Positions 32,668 to 41,926 of a stretch of 64,000 nucleotides of DNA are shown here, one piece after another. A program made the position numbers and the translations under genes. This DNA is from Chloroflexota bacterium. Its GTDB lineage: Bacteria; Chloroflexota; UBA6077; JACCZL01. The stretch spans positions 1 through 64,000 of the forward strand of contig JADLFM010000205.1 of NCBI GenBank assembly GCA_020845495.1. Direction: 5' to 3'. Each line of letters starts with the position of its first letter. Within the stretch, counting starts at the first letter, position 1. The notes below the pieces were generated by a model. It was not told the origin of the DNA. It did not search any database and saw nothing but the letters and a program-made list of their open reading frames with translations.

Positions 32668-35600
32668 TCATTGGGCCGGACCAGGCGGGAGTGAGGGGCA
32701 CGTCTTGTGATAGGGCTCGTTCCCCAGGAACTGCTGCCATTCCTGGAGGGTCAGGTTGCGGTTCGCGACGGCGCACGCACGGGCGGGCCATGAAGCCGGG
32801 TCCAGATTCCAGAGGATCGTCAGCCCGTCGCGCGCGCCGGAGGCGAGCTGTTTGCCGTCCTGGCCAAAGCTCAGGGTGCTGACCCAATCCTGGTGGCCGT
32901 TCAGCGAGCCAAGCGGTTGATGACTCGCAACGTCCCAGAGCCGGATCTTGTTATCGCCGCCGGCTGACACCAGGAGTCGTCCATCTGGACTGAATTGGAC
33001 GCTGAAGACGCTGTTGGTATGGCCGACGAGAGGCTGACCGATCTGTTGACCTCTCTCGAGATCCCAGAGAACGACGTTGGTGTCTCGGCTGCCGGAGGCG
33101 AGCAACGCGCCATCCGGGCTGAAGGCCAGACTAAACACTTCCTGAGAATGACCGCCGGGCAGCCGTACGACCGAGCGATCGGCCACAACGTCCCAGGCCT
33201 CGATCGAGCCGTCAACCCCGCCCCACGCGATCAGCCGGCCGTCCCGGCTGATCGCGACGGCCGAGCCAAGCCCCGGGGCGCTGAGAATGGGCTCGCCGCG
33301 CAGCTCGCCCGTCTGCGCGTCCCAGATACGGACCGCGCCACGGCTACAGACGGAATCATACGGCGCCGCGCATTCGCCGGCGACGACAGTACGGCCGTCA
33401 TCGCCGAATGCGAGGGCCTTCACACCACCGTCCTGAACCTGCGTCAGCACGCGACCCACCGTGGGATCCGCGACCTCCTGGAGTGTGATCGTGCTCGTTC
33501 CAGGTCCGGTCGCGCCGGCCACAGCCACTACAGCGCTGTCCGGGCTGAACGCGACACTGGTGACACCAACTTGCGTCGTCCCGAACCGGCCCAGGAATCG
33601 CTGAGCTGCGAGATCCCACAGCATCAGCCCCATCCCAAAGCCACTCGACGCCAGGATGCGTCCATCCGGGCTCAGCGCCACACTGGTGGTGGGTATGGTG
33701 TAGCTCTGAAGTACGCCGCCATCGCGCTCGCCGCTCGGCAGGCTCCAGAGGTAGACGTTGCCCCACAGGTCGCTCGCCGCTAGCGTCCGTGAGTCCGGGC
33801 TGAACGCGAGACCTGCGATGGCGACAGTGTCCGTCACCAACTTCTCAGTTTGCTCTTCGCCGGAGGCCAGATCCGACAGCGATACGGTCCCGTCTGCATG
33901 GCCGGCTGCCAGCGTCTGACCGTCCGGGCTGAACGCAAGGTTCGAAAGGCCATCCGGATCGCTCGGACGCTGGAAGACGACGTGACCGTCCGAAAGGTCT
34001 GACACGACGATCGTGTTGGCATGGTCGTACGCAAGTCGCTTACCATCCGGTCCGAGGGCAAGCGGGTAGCCGGGGCCGGCCTCGGCCACTATCTGCGAAT
34101 GGGGCTCGGAGCCCATCAAGTCCCAGCTCACGATGGAGCCGTCGGCGGCCCGTGCGGCTAGATACCGTCCATTGGGACTGACGACGAGTCCCCTGACGTC
34201 AGATTGTCCTGATACTGTGGGACCGCGTTGTTTGCGTCCCTCGACGTCCCACAGCCGGATCTCGCCCTGCTCGCATGCCGGCCAGTTTCCCTGAGCGCAG
34301 CCGGCGGACACCAACAGCCGCCCGTCCGCGCTGAAGGCGACGCTGGTGATCGTGCTGCTCGCGCCCGTAATGAGGCGACCGAGCGTTCGTCTCGTAAGCG
34401 GGTCTGTCAGAACGATCGCTCCGTCGTGAGTGCCAGTCGCCGCCAACCGGCCGTCCGGGCGAATCGCCAGGACGCCGGGTCCCATCGGTCGCTGGGTGGC
34501 GCGTCGCCTCGGTTGGCGCGTGGCCAGATCCCAGATCAGGACGGTCCCGTCCAGACCGCTCGCCATGAGCGTTCCGTTACCGGGGAAGACCAGTCCAATC
34601 GCGATCGTCGGGTGTCGGCCAGCGACTATGCCGAGTGGTAGTCGACCGCTACCCGTCCAGAGCACGACCGCGTGGTCACCCCCGCCCGAGGCCCAGGTTA
34701 GCCCCCCTGGGCTGAACGCGACACTGTTGACCCAGCCGGCGTGGACTAACTGGGGGGTACCGATCCGCTCGCGGTTGGCGACGTCCCAGAGGCTCACTTC
34801 CTTGCCGACACTGCCGGAGAGTAGCGTCCGTCCATCCGGGCTGAATGCCACGCTCACGAGCGGCGTAGGCCCGGCGTCGATCGGCTCGCCGAGCATCTGG
34901 CGCTGCTCCACGTCCCAGAGCGCAATCGTGCCGTCCCAGGTCGCAGCCGCCAACGTCTGGTTGTCCCGCGCGAACGCGACGCTGACGATATCGTCGTTGA
35001 TCGGGTCGTGCGAAGGGCCAGGTAGTGGTGCGCCGAGGGGTTGAAGGTGCTCGACGTCCCAGAGCCGGACCGTCGCATCGTCACTGCCAGACGCGAGCCG
35101 CGTGCCATCGGGGCTGAAGGCAACGCTCCTGATGTTGTCCGTATGTCCGCTGAGCGGAGCGCCGATGGGGTGGCCGGCCGCGACGTCCCACACGATCAGG
35201 GTGCGATCGTTGCTGCCGGATACAAGCCGTCCGCCGTCGCGGGGGTCGAACGCGACGCTCCTGACGGCGGCGCGGTGGCCGGTGAGTTGGCCGCGCTGCT
35301 GGCGGGTGGCGACGTCCCAGAGGACGATGCTTCCATCTTTGCTGCCGGCGGCGAGCGTCCGTCCATCGGAGCTGAAGGCGATGCTGAGGATCGGCGCCGA
35401 GTAGGCGAGCGTTGCCTGAGCGGCGTGCGTCCCGCCCTTCGCATCCCAGAGGATCACGGCGCCATCCTCGCCACCGGAGGCGAGCAACGCGCCGTCGGGG
35501 CTGAACGCGACGCCGCGGACCGGCGCGGTGTGGCCGTGGAGGAACGTTTGAAGGGTTGGGCTGGCGCCTAAACTGTCCACCAGGCTGTGCGTTACCTGAG

Positions 35601-37770
35601 GATCATCCAACCGTTCACGTTCGGCGATGGCGTTCGCCTCCACGCTCAGCAGCAAGGACAGATCTCGGTCGTCGAGACGGTTCAGCGACTCGGCAGCGAG
35701 TTGGCGAGCAAGACCGGCCTGCCGCTGACGCTCCGCATCCGTAGCAGCCGCCTCGGCGCGGCCCCACTGGCTGGCGGTGAACAGGGCGACCGCCACGCTG
35801 ACGATCGCGGCGGCGAGCGCGCCGACTGTGATGAGCCGTCGGCGGCGCTCGCGTTCGGCTCGCTCGCGGTCGCGTAGGGCGGCGCTCGCGTCGATGAACT
35901 GGCGCTCGAGGTCGTTGGGCGCCGTACTATGGCCGAGACGCCACTCCTGTGCCTCCGCCAGCCGAACCCCACGATACAGCAGCCCGTCGTCGCGGCCGAA
36001 GCGATGCCACTCGAGGGCGGCATCGGTCAGCCGACGATGCACCTTGAGCGCCTCGCGATCTGCGTCGATCCACTCCTTCAGTCGCGGCCAGCCCCGGAGC
36101 AGCGCCTCGTGTGAGAGCTCGACCCAGGTCTCCGCGGCCCTGTCACCAGCGGGGGCGCTGGCGTCCCGCGCGCCGGTATCCCGCGCGCCGGCGGAGCCAG
36201 CGGGGCCGTCGCCGCTGGCCGGGGTATCCGATCGGCTCACCGTCAGGAGGCGGGCATCGGTGAGCCCACGGATGACTGCCTCCACCGCTTCAGCCCGACC
36301 CTGGGGGACCAGTTCGTCAAGGGTCGCCCGTCTCCTGGTGTCCTCGGTCCCTTCGCCGGGTTGGGTAAGCCGCAGCAGTACGTCCCGCGCAGTCGCCTGT
36401 TGGTCGGCCGTCAGCCGGTCGAACGTCTCGTTGGCGCTCTGGCGAAGCGCCCCTTCGACGCCGCCGCTCTCCTTGTAAGCTGCGAGAGACAGCGTCGAAC
36501 CGCGTCGGCGCTTCCACAATTCCAGAAGTGCGTGCTGGAGCAGTGGCAGCGCACCCGGCCGCGCGGCGACCTCGTCCAGGATCGTTTCGACCAGCCCCGG
36601 CTCGAATCCCAGGCCAACCGCGTGGGCCGGCTCGACAATCGCCCGTCGAAGCCCGGCCTCGTCCAGAGGGCTGACCAGGTATTGCGAGGCGGCCACCTGC
36701 TGCGCGAGCTCTGGGTACGAGGCGCATCGCGGGTAAAAGTCAGCCCGCATGGTGAGCACCACGGTGCAGCGGCCGTCAGGGACGGTGGCGGCGTAGAGCA
36801 GGTTGTCGAGGAACCGCGCCCGCGCGGCGTCGTCGTGGCAGAGCGTGAAGATCTCCTCGAACTGATCGATGACCCAGACCGCACGGCTTCGGGGTGACCG
36901 ATCGGTCAATGCAAACGCGGTGGCGGCATGCAGGCCACGACGGTCTCCGGCCAGTTCGTCGACCGTCCGTAGCATGCCTGCGCGCGGGTCGAGCGCGACG
37001 AGACGGGCCGCTAGCTCCTCGAGCGGGCGGCCGCCCGGGCGGAGGATCTGGGTCGCCCAACTCTCACTCTCGGGTACCTGGCCACGCCGCAGGGCCGGCA
37101 CCAGCCCGGCACGGACTAACGAGGACTTGCCACTGCCGGAGGGCCCGAGTACCGCCAGAAAGCGCGCTCCTTTGAGCTGTTCGAGCAGACGCTGCACATC
37201 TGGCTCGCGGCCGAAGAAGATGTCAGCGTCGGCTTCTTCGAAGTTTTCGAGGCCGCGATACGGGCAGCGGTCATCGACGCCGTCCGACCGAACCTCGCGC
37301 TGGCGCAGCCGGCCGGCGATCGCGCAGGTGAAGTCTTCGAAGGCCTGGGGATCCTCGATACCGCTACGGAAGTCGACCCAACTCTTCAAGCCGAGGAAGC
37401 CGGGCAGGGCGGTCGGCTCGAAGCGGTCTGGCACGCCCGGCAGGAGGACTGGGAAAAGGCGGAAGGCGCGATCCTTCGCATCGCGGTCCTCGGCCAGCCC
37501 GAGCTCCTTGCGCGACCAGTCGCCGACCCCATGCATACCGATGAAGACGGCGCAAGCCGTCGCCGCGCGGAGTCCGGCCGCCATCTCATCCTGGAAGTCG
37601 CCGCCGGGCGTCAGGTGCCAGCGGTCGAACCAGGGTACGAAGCGTGCCGCCATCAGTTTGTCAGCCAGGCGCAAGACCGCCGCCTCGTCGCGGCGGTTGT
37701 AGGAGAGAAAGACGTCGAAGCGTCCCTGCTCCGCGATGGCTGCCGACGCGTCCGCCACTGCTTCACTCAT
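32668..37770 (-). CDS. TIR - STAND NTPase - WD40 protein (predicted immune NADase/sensor)
   Basis: 1700 aa. Residues 18-150 are a TIR domain (FDVFLSYNRRDE start) with the candidate catalytic glutamate in DWSRKELG (Glu89). Then YRGLENFEEADADIFFGRE leads into a STAND NTPase: P-loop GPSGSGKSS (209-217), Walker B VWVIDQFEEIF (298-308), and the downstream HEALLRGWPRLKEWID motif (about 554-569) typical of nSTAND1. A single hydrophobic helix (about 646-668) is followed by WD40-type blades; I count 21, which equals three seven-bladed propellers. The C-terminus ends with the LTLQEWQQFLGNEPYHKTCP tail seen in this class. By analogy with known TIR-STAND proteins it would recognise a ligand with the propellers, oligomerise, and cleave NAD+. 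Start 37770 is preferred over an upstream ATG at 37827. Confidence 0.92.
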   Translation of the reverse strand: MSEAVADASAAIAEQGRFDVFLSYNRRDEAAVLRLADKLMAARFVPWFDRWHLTPGGDFQDEMAAGLRAATACAVFIGMHGVGDWSRKELGLAEDRDAKDRAFRLFPVLLPGVPDRFEPTALPGFLGLKSWVDFRSGIEDPQAFEDFTCAIAGRLRQREVRSDGVDDRCPYRGLENFEEADADIFFGREPDVQRLLEQLKGARFLAVLGPSGSGKSSLVRAGLVPALRRGQVPESESWATQILRPGGRPLEELAARLVALDPRAGMLRTVDELAGDRRGLHAATAFALTDRSPRSRAVWVIDQFEEIFTLCHDDAARARFLDNLLYAATVPDGRCTVVLTMRADFYPRCASYPELAQQVAASQYLVSPLDEAGLRRAIVEPAHAVGLGFEPGLVETILDEVAARPGALPLLQHALLELWKRRRGSTLSLAAYKESGGVEGALRQSANETFDRLTADQQATARDVLLRLTQPGEGTEDTRRRATLDELVPQGRAEAVEAVIRGLTDARLLTVSRSDTPASGDGPAGSAGARDTGARDASAPAGDRAAETWVELSHEALLRGWPRLKEWIDADREALKVHRRLTDAALEWHRFGRDDGLLYRGVRLAEAQEWRLGHSTAPNDLERQFIDASAALRDRERAERERRRRLITVGALAAAIVSVAVALFTASQWGRAEAAATDAERQRQAGLARQLAAESLNRLDDRDLSLLLSVEANAIAERERLDDPQVTHSLVDSLGASPTLQTFLHGHTAPVRGVAFSPDGALLASGGEDGAVILWDAKGGTHAAQATLAYSAPILSIAFSSDGRTLAAGSKDGSIVLWDVATRQQRGQLTGHRAAVRSVAFDPRDGGRLVSGSNDRTLIVWDVAAGHPIGAPLSGHTDNIRSVAFSPDGTRLASGSDDATVRLWDVEHLQPLGAPLPGPSHDPINDDIVSVAFARDNQTLAAATWDGTIALWDVEQRQMLGEPIDAGPTPLVSVAFSPDGRTLLSGSVGKEVSLWDVANRERIGTPQLVHAGWVNSVAFSPGGLTWASGGGDHAVVLWTGSGRLPLGIVAGRHPTIAIGLVFPGNGTLMASGLDGTVLIWDLATRQPRRRATQRPMGPGVLAIRPDGRLAATGTHDGAIVLTDPLTRRTLGRLITGASSTITSVAFSADGRLLVSAGCAQGNWPACEQGEIRLWDVEGRKQRGPTVSGQSDVRGLVVSPNGRYLAARAADGSIVSWDLMGSEPHSQIVAEAGPGYPLALGPDGKRLAYDHANTIVVSDLSDGHVVFQRPSDPDGLSNLAFSPDGQTLAAGHADGTVSLSDLASGEEQTEKLVTDTVAIAGLAFSPDSRTLAASDLWGNVYLWSLPSGERDGGVLQSYTIPTTSVALSPDGRILASSGFGMGLMLWDLAAQRFLGRFGTTQVGVTSVAFSPDSAVVAVAGATGPGTSTITLQEVADPTVGRVLTQVQDGGVKALAFGDDGRTVVAGECAAPYDSVCSRGAVRIWDAQTGELRGEPILSAPGLGSAVAISRDGRLIAWGGVDGSIEAWDVVADRSVVRLPGGHSQEVFSLAFSPDGALLASGSRDTNVVLWDLERGQQIGQPLVGHTNSVFSVQFSPDGRLLVSAGGDNKIRLWDVASHQPLGSLNGHQDWVSTLSFGQDGKQLASGARDGLTILWNLDPASWPARACAVANRNLTLQEWQQFLGNEPYHKTCPSLPPGPAQ

Positions 37771-38008
37771 CCCAGTGTCCCCGCGCCCACCGCCCGGACC
37801 TGCCATCCCGCCGAGCATCGATCCCACGGTCTACGGCAAGCCGGTCGTCCTGACGACACGCCTCGTACCCGCCGAAACGCGCTTCGGCGGCGATGGTTTC
37901 AGCTTATGTCTCGAACGTACACCCCCATTGGCGAGCCGCGCGCCACTCGCGCGCCTCGCGCATGGGCGACCTGAAAGCGCGGATGTGCGTCCCGCTCCTG
38001 GTGGCACC

Positions 38009-38037
38009 AGTGTAGAGAGCCGCTGACTGCCTGTCAA
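38009..38037 (-). promoter_or_regulatory. Sigma-70-type promoter for the TIR-STAND gene
   Basis: On the minus strand a perfect -35 TTGACA (38037-38032) is followed after exactly 17 bases by TACACT (38014-38009). Confidence 0.75.
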
Positions 38038-38056
38038 GCGTCGACATACTCTTGAC
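38033..38056. promoter_or_regulatory. Dyad between the divergent promoters (candidate operator)
   Basis: GTCAAG (38033-38038) and CTTGAC (38051-38056) are perfect 6-bp arms 12 bases apart; the left arm overlaps the -35 of the minus-strand promoter. A GTCGAC palindrome (38040-38045) lies inside. A regulator bound here could control both genes. Confidence 0.45.
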
Positions 38057-38065
38057 GGCTCGTTG

Positions 38066-38094
38066 TTGACAGTAGGGACAAATCCACGTACAGT
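38066..38094 (+). promoter_or_regulatory. Sigma-70-type promoter for the SLATT gene
   Basis: Perfect -35 TTGACA (38066-38071), 17-base spacer, then TACAGT (38089-38094), pointing toward the SLATT gene 168 bases downstream. Confidence 0.75.
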
Positions 38095-38105
38095 GGCTGC
38101 CACGG

Positions 38106-38131
38106 GCGCTCAGCGGCGAAGCGCTGAGTGC
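38106..38131 (+). other. Leader hairpin of the SLATT gene
   Basis: GCGCTCAGC (38106-38114) pairs with GCTGAGTGC (38123-38131) with one G-U pair and an 8-base loop, starting about a dozen bases after the predicted -10, so it would form at the 5' end of the transcript and could stabilise it. Confidence 0.45.
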
Positions 38132-38261
38132 AGGGGTAACCTGGCTTCGCCATCTGCGCGCCGCCCTCGATCCCCGAGTCGCGTACTCGCCACCCTCGAT
38201 ACCCGACCAACTCAATACCGTGTCACGTAGGCCGTGCTGACATCAGTACAGGAACGAACCG

Positions 38262-39200
38262 ATGGCCGACGATGCTGCCGATCCGACACGAGAGTCAAGC
38301 GGGTCATCCGCTCGTGCGAGCGGCTTCGCAGACTATCCGGCGCTCTACAGTGCCGCGGATGCCGCGTCCCAGATCGGGCAGTCGCTCTATTCGCGATTCG
38401 TCAGGAGCGACCTTACCTTGCTGGTCCTGGCGCCGGTGATGAGTGCGGTTGCTTCATTGTCGATGCTTCCAGCGGCATTCTCCGTCCCACTCACGCTGGC
38501 CACCATACTCGTGCTGATTCTCAGTATCTTCGTGAAACTCGTGAACCGTCTGGGACGGTACGACCGCGACTGGTTCGATGGGCGGGCAGTGGCGGAATCG
38601 GTGAAAACCGCCACCTGGCGCTACATGATGCGAGCCGAGCCATACGATCGGGACAACTCGACCGCTGAGACGAAGTTCCTGGGTGACCTTCGCGCCGTGC
38701 TCGAGTCCCGACGAGATCTTCGTCAAGTTCTGGAAGTCGTGCCGCACGACGCTCGGCAGGTCACCCCAACGATGGAGCGCATTCGGGCCGAGGACTGGAC
38801 GGAGCGTAAGGCGTACTACATCCAGAACCGCCTCCGGGATCAGATTCACTGGTACTCGGCGAAGGCCGGGGCCAGCCGCCGTCGCGCGAATCAATGGTTT
38901 CTCGGAGGTCTCGGTGCGCAGATCGCTGCGATTTTCATGGCGGTTGCGAAAATCGAGTTGCTCTGGCTTCCGTCGCTGGTCGGGGTCTTCACCAGTATGG
39001 CGGCCGTTACGGCGGCCTGGTCTCAATTCCGCCGCCACGACGAGCAGATCAAGACCTATGGAGTCGCGGCGCAGGAGCTCATCACGCTCAGAGACCTGGT
39101 CGAGCGGGCTGTGGATGAGCCCAGCTTTATCGCTCGGGTCGTCGAAGCCGAAGAGGCCGTCTCCCGCGAGCATACGATGTGGCTGGTCAAGCACAAGTGA
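38262..39200 (+). CDS. Tandem SLATT-like membrane protein (DUF4231-related)
   Basis: 312 aa with four predicted membrane helices in two pairs: about 51-67 and 73-94, then 213-232 and 235-253. After the first pair comes RYDRDWFDGRAVAESVKTATWRYMMRAEPY, which matches the post-helix signature of SLATT domains (W-x2-R-x2-AES-x-K-x4-WRY). Before the second pair is ERKAYYIQNRLRDQIHWYSAKAGASRRRANQ, matching the other SLATT subtype (Y-x3-R-x2-DQ-x2-WY-x2-KA). SLATT proteins were predicted as pore-forming effectors in nucleotide- and sensor-driven conflict systems. Divergent from the TIR-STAND gene with mirrored promoters, it is likely its functional partner. AGGA precedes ATG 38262. Confidence 0.82.
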   Translation: MADDAADPTRESSGSSARASGFADYPALYSAADAASQIGQSLYSRFVRSDLTLLVLAPVMSAVASLSMLPAAFSVPLTLATILVLILSIFVKLVNRLGRYDRDWFDGRAVAESVKTATWRYMMRAEPYDRDNSTAETKFLGDLRAVLESRRDLRQVLEVVPHDARQVTPTMERIRAEDWTERKAYYIQNRLRDQIHWYSAKAGASRRRANQWFLGGLGAQIAAIFMAVAKIELLWLPSLVGVFTSMAAVTAAWSQFRRHDEQIKTYGVAAQELITLRDLVERAVDEPSFIARVVEAEEAVSREHTMWLVKHK

Positions 39201-39266
39201 GCGGCCGGCCTGAGCGCGGCCGTCGTCGCTCACATTCGCACGGCGCAGGCAAGGAGTTGTCGTCGG

Positions 39267-39329
39267 CCCTCGGTGTCGCCGGGGACGCTCGCCGGTGGCG
39301 TCCCGTAGCGTCCCCCTCCTGGCCGAGGG
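39267..39329. terminator. Nested hairpin between convergent SLATT and polymerase genes
   Basis: GGGGACGCT (39281-39289) pairs exactly with AGCGTCCCC (39307-39315); outside it CCCTCGG (39267-39273) pairs with CCGAGGG (39323-39329). It is centred in the 191-base gap between convergent stops. Confidence 0.6.
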
Positions 39330-39391
39330 GACGTGAGGCGTCAAAGCGCGAACGATGAGGGTAGAGGGAGCACTGAGGCTATGCCGCGGCC

Positions 39392-41926
39392 TCAGTATGG
39401 CGTCGGGGTGCGCTCGCGGGTGGCGATGGCACGGATGTCCCCGAGGCTCGTCTCGAACAGGCTCAGGTTCTCGCCGAACAGCAACTCGAAATCCTCGCGT
39501 GTGACCGCCCGCGCCAGCCGCTGGCTGTAGACCTCTTTCAGCCGCCGGATGTAGTACTCGGCGTCCGCATCGTCGGCGAACTCGTCGGCCAGCTTCTTCC
39601 GGCCGCCACGTGCCTGGTAGTAGCGGACCCGCTCGCCGGAGCGCCAGGAACGGCCGGCGTGCAGCAGCACCTCGTACTGTTCCTCGCGGCGGCCGCTCCG
39701 CGCGTACGTCTCCGGATTCTTGCTCAGGATGACTGAGATGCAGAGATCGTCCACCGGTACCTGCCGGGAGCGCAGCCGGGTCACCGTATCCAGGTACAAC
39801 TCGCGTAGGGCCGGAAAGTCGCCCGAGAGCAGCAGGGGCGCGGCGGCACGCAAGAACTGCTCGCCGTAGCGCTCGCTCCGACTGGAGCGGAACGACCCTC
39901 CAACGAGCTTTGCCCGCCCGTCGTAGCCGAGCAGGATGTAGTTCTTCTCCGCGTAGCTGTACATCGCGGCGTAGCGGCCGTCGTGCTCGATGCGGATGCC
40001 CTCCGGCAGCGTCGCCCCGACCTCCGCGATCAGACGATGCTCGTCCGCCTCGGTCCAGGCGTCCGGCACGCTGAACAGCACGCCATCGGTGTCCGCCTCG
40101 ACGAGCAGGACGCCGCGCCGCTCCAGTTCCATCAGCATCTGGCCCAGGATCTCGCGGCCCCGTCGAGTCACCTCGCCAGCCGCCTGGGTGTCACCGAACA
40201 GCGCGAAGCTCGTCCCGAGACTGCCGTAGAACGAGTTGATGAGTTGTTTCATGGCGCCGGATGCTGCCTCGTGGGCGAGCGCCTCGCGGCTGAGCGCACC
40301 CAGTGGGTCCGGCGCGAGCCGGCGGGCCTCGGCCTTGTGTCGGAGCCGCAGCGCAGTCAGTTCGCGCAGCAGCGCCAGGAACGCGCCGAGCGTGTCCGAG
40401 CGTGGCCCGATCTGATAGGTCAGCATCAGGCTTGGGTACAGCGAGGCAACGTCGGCCTTGACCACGTTCCGCACTACCCCGCTGGTGAACAACTCGGTAC
40501 GGCCGCCGGCGTACGTCCCACCTTTCCCTTGCCCCCCCGGCAGCGCCCGGCCGTAGGTCAGGTAGCCGCGCACCAGGAGCGGCTCGATCAAGCCCTGACC
40601 CGTCCCCGAGGTCGCGATCCGCTCGTACGGCTTCGGGACCATCTGGGCGATGGCGAACGAGGTCCGGAGGAGCAGGCGCGACAGTTCGTCCACTTCGAGG
40701 ACGTCGTCCAGGGCGTAGCGGCGAACGCGGTCAGGGTCGCGCTGGAAGGTGGCCCAGATCTCCGGCCCTGGCACGTACTCGCGGCCCTCACGCGCCACCC
40801 CGAAGTAGCGCGCCGCCTCCTTGAGCCCCTGGTGGCGCATATCTCGGACGATTGCGCCGTAGCGTCGGACCGCGTGCAGGGTGTCGACCACCTCCCGGCC
40901 AGCGACGGTCCAGCGGGTGAAGCTATCGCTCCGCTCCCCGACCTTCAAGCTGTCCTGGTAGCTGGTGGGCGCTGAGCCGTCGCGGCCGAGCGCGAGTGGC
41001 ACCCCCAGCACCGCCGCCCGCCGCACCAGGAAGGGCAGGTCGAAGCCAAAGATGTTGTGATTCTCGAAGACGTCCGGATCACGCTCCTGCACCACCCGGA
41101 CGAACCGCTCGATGAGCGCTCGCTCGGCTGCGTCGGTGATGGTGTCCGCGTCGACGTCGAAGACCGCACGCAAGCCATCGCTGTCGGCGATGCTGATCAT
41201 GAAGATCCGGTCCTGCTCCATGCTGAGGCCGGTCGTCTCCAGGTCGAACTGGAGTCGCCGGAGATCCTCGTACGCCATGCCCTTGAAGCAGGTTTGGCCG
41301 GAGTAGGTCAGGTACTGTTCGACGGGCGGACGGCTATAGGCGACGCCGTGCAAGTCCCCCAGGCTCCGGACGGGTGTGCCGCCGCCGCGCTTGCGGTACG
41401 CGGCAAGTACACGCGCCTCCACCTCGGCAGGCCGCGTCGTCAGGCCGAGCCAGCGATACAGCCCGTTCCCTGCTAACTCCACCGTCGCCACGCCCGAGAG
41501 CTGTAGGGCCGCAAGCAGCGCCGTGTCGTCGCCACCGAGCGCGGCCAGGAAGTCATCACGGCCGAGGCGAGCCGGGCGGAGCGGATCGAGAACGGTCGCG
41601 TCGGCCAGGTAGAGCCAACTCGGGAACGTTACGTCCTCGAGGACGGTCCGGCTGAACGTCCCGGGCGCGCCGCTGTCGCTGGGCGCGCCGGGTGCCTCAG
41701 GCAGACCGCTGGAGCCGTCCGTACGGTTCCCGCCGACGATACGGTTGACCTCGGTAGCGCCTCTGCCCTCAGGCCCACCGACGCTCGCTGCGCCGCGTTC
41801 AACTGACTGGCGGCGCCAGATACGGGCGTGGCCGTCGCGGCCAGCGTTGACCGAGACGATACCGGGAGTCGGGTCGTGGCCGAAGAGGAGGATGCGCGCG
41901 TCGAGGGCGTCAGGAATGAGAGTCAC
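39392..41926 (-). CDS. Family B DNA polymerase with 3'-5' exonuclease domain
   Basis: About 844 aa from a GTG at 41926; the start is uncertain because the site is weak and the frame is open to 42049. Exonuclease motifs are FDLETT (227-232), ENHNIFGFD (288-296) and YALDDV (404-409), all with their acidic residues. The linker YAGG (472-475) precedes polymerase motif A DVASLYPS (492-499), motif B KQLINSFYGSLG (560-571) and motif C ADTDGV (611-616). All catalytic aspartates are intact, so both activities should work. The N-terminal 100 residues are variable and include a low-complexity Gly/Ser stretch. In bacteria such enzymes (Pol II class) act in damage tolerance; this sequence differs from E. 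coli PolB in size and spacing. No uracil-recognition or terminal-protein feature was identified. Confidence 0.9.
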   Translation of the reverse strand: MTLIPDALDARILLFGHDPTPGIVSVNAGRDGHARIWRRQSVERGAASVGGPEGRGATEVNRIVGGNRTDGSSGLPEAPGAPSDSGAPGTFSRTVLEDVTFPSWLYLADATVLDPLRPARLGRDDFLAALGGDDTALLAALQLSGVATVELAGNGLYRWLGLTTRPAEVEARVLAAYRKRGGGTPVRSLGDLHGVAYSRPPVEQYLTYSGQTCFKGMAYEDLRRLQFDLETTGLSMEQDRIFMISIADSDGLRAVFDVDADTITDAAERALIERFVRVVQERDPDVFENHNIFGFDLPFLVRRAAVLGVPLALGRDGSAPTSYQDSLKVGERSDSFTRWTVAGREVVDTLHAVRRYGAIVRDMRHQGLKEAARYFGVAREGREYVPGPEIWATFQRDPDRVRRYALDDVLEVDELSRLLLRTSFAIAQMVPKPYERIATSGTGQGLIEPLLVRGYLTYGRALPGGQGKGGTYAGGRTELFTSGVVRNVVKADVASLYPSLMLTYQIGPRSDTLGAFLALLRELTALRLRHKAEARRLAPDPLGALSREALAHEAASGAMKQLINSFYGSLGTSFALFGDTQAAGEVTRRGREILGQMLMELERRGVLLVEADTDGVLFSVPDAWTEADEHRLIAEVGATLPEGIRIEHDGRYAAMYSYAEKNYILLGYDGRAKLVGGSFRSSRSERYGEQFLRAAAPLLLSGDFPALRELYLDTVTRLRSRQVPVDDLCISVILSKNPETYARSGRREEQYEVLLHAGRSWRSGERVRYYQARGGRKKLADEFADDADAEYYIRRLKEVYSQRLARAVTREDFELLFGENLSLFETSLGDIRAIATRERTPTPY

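Larger units (their letters stand above)
37771..38261. other. Divergent control region of the TIR-STAND / SLATT pair
   Basis: 491 bases with two back-to-back promoters (38009-38037 minus, 38066-38094 plus), a dyad between them and a hairpin in the plus-strand leader. Predicted untranslated leaders are about 230 bases for the STAND gene and about 160 bases for the SLATT gene. No further gene is supported. Confidence 0.7.
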
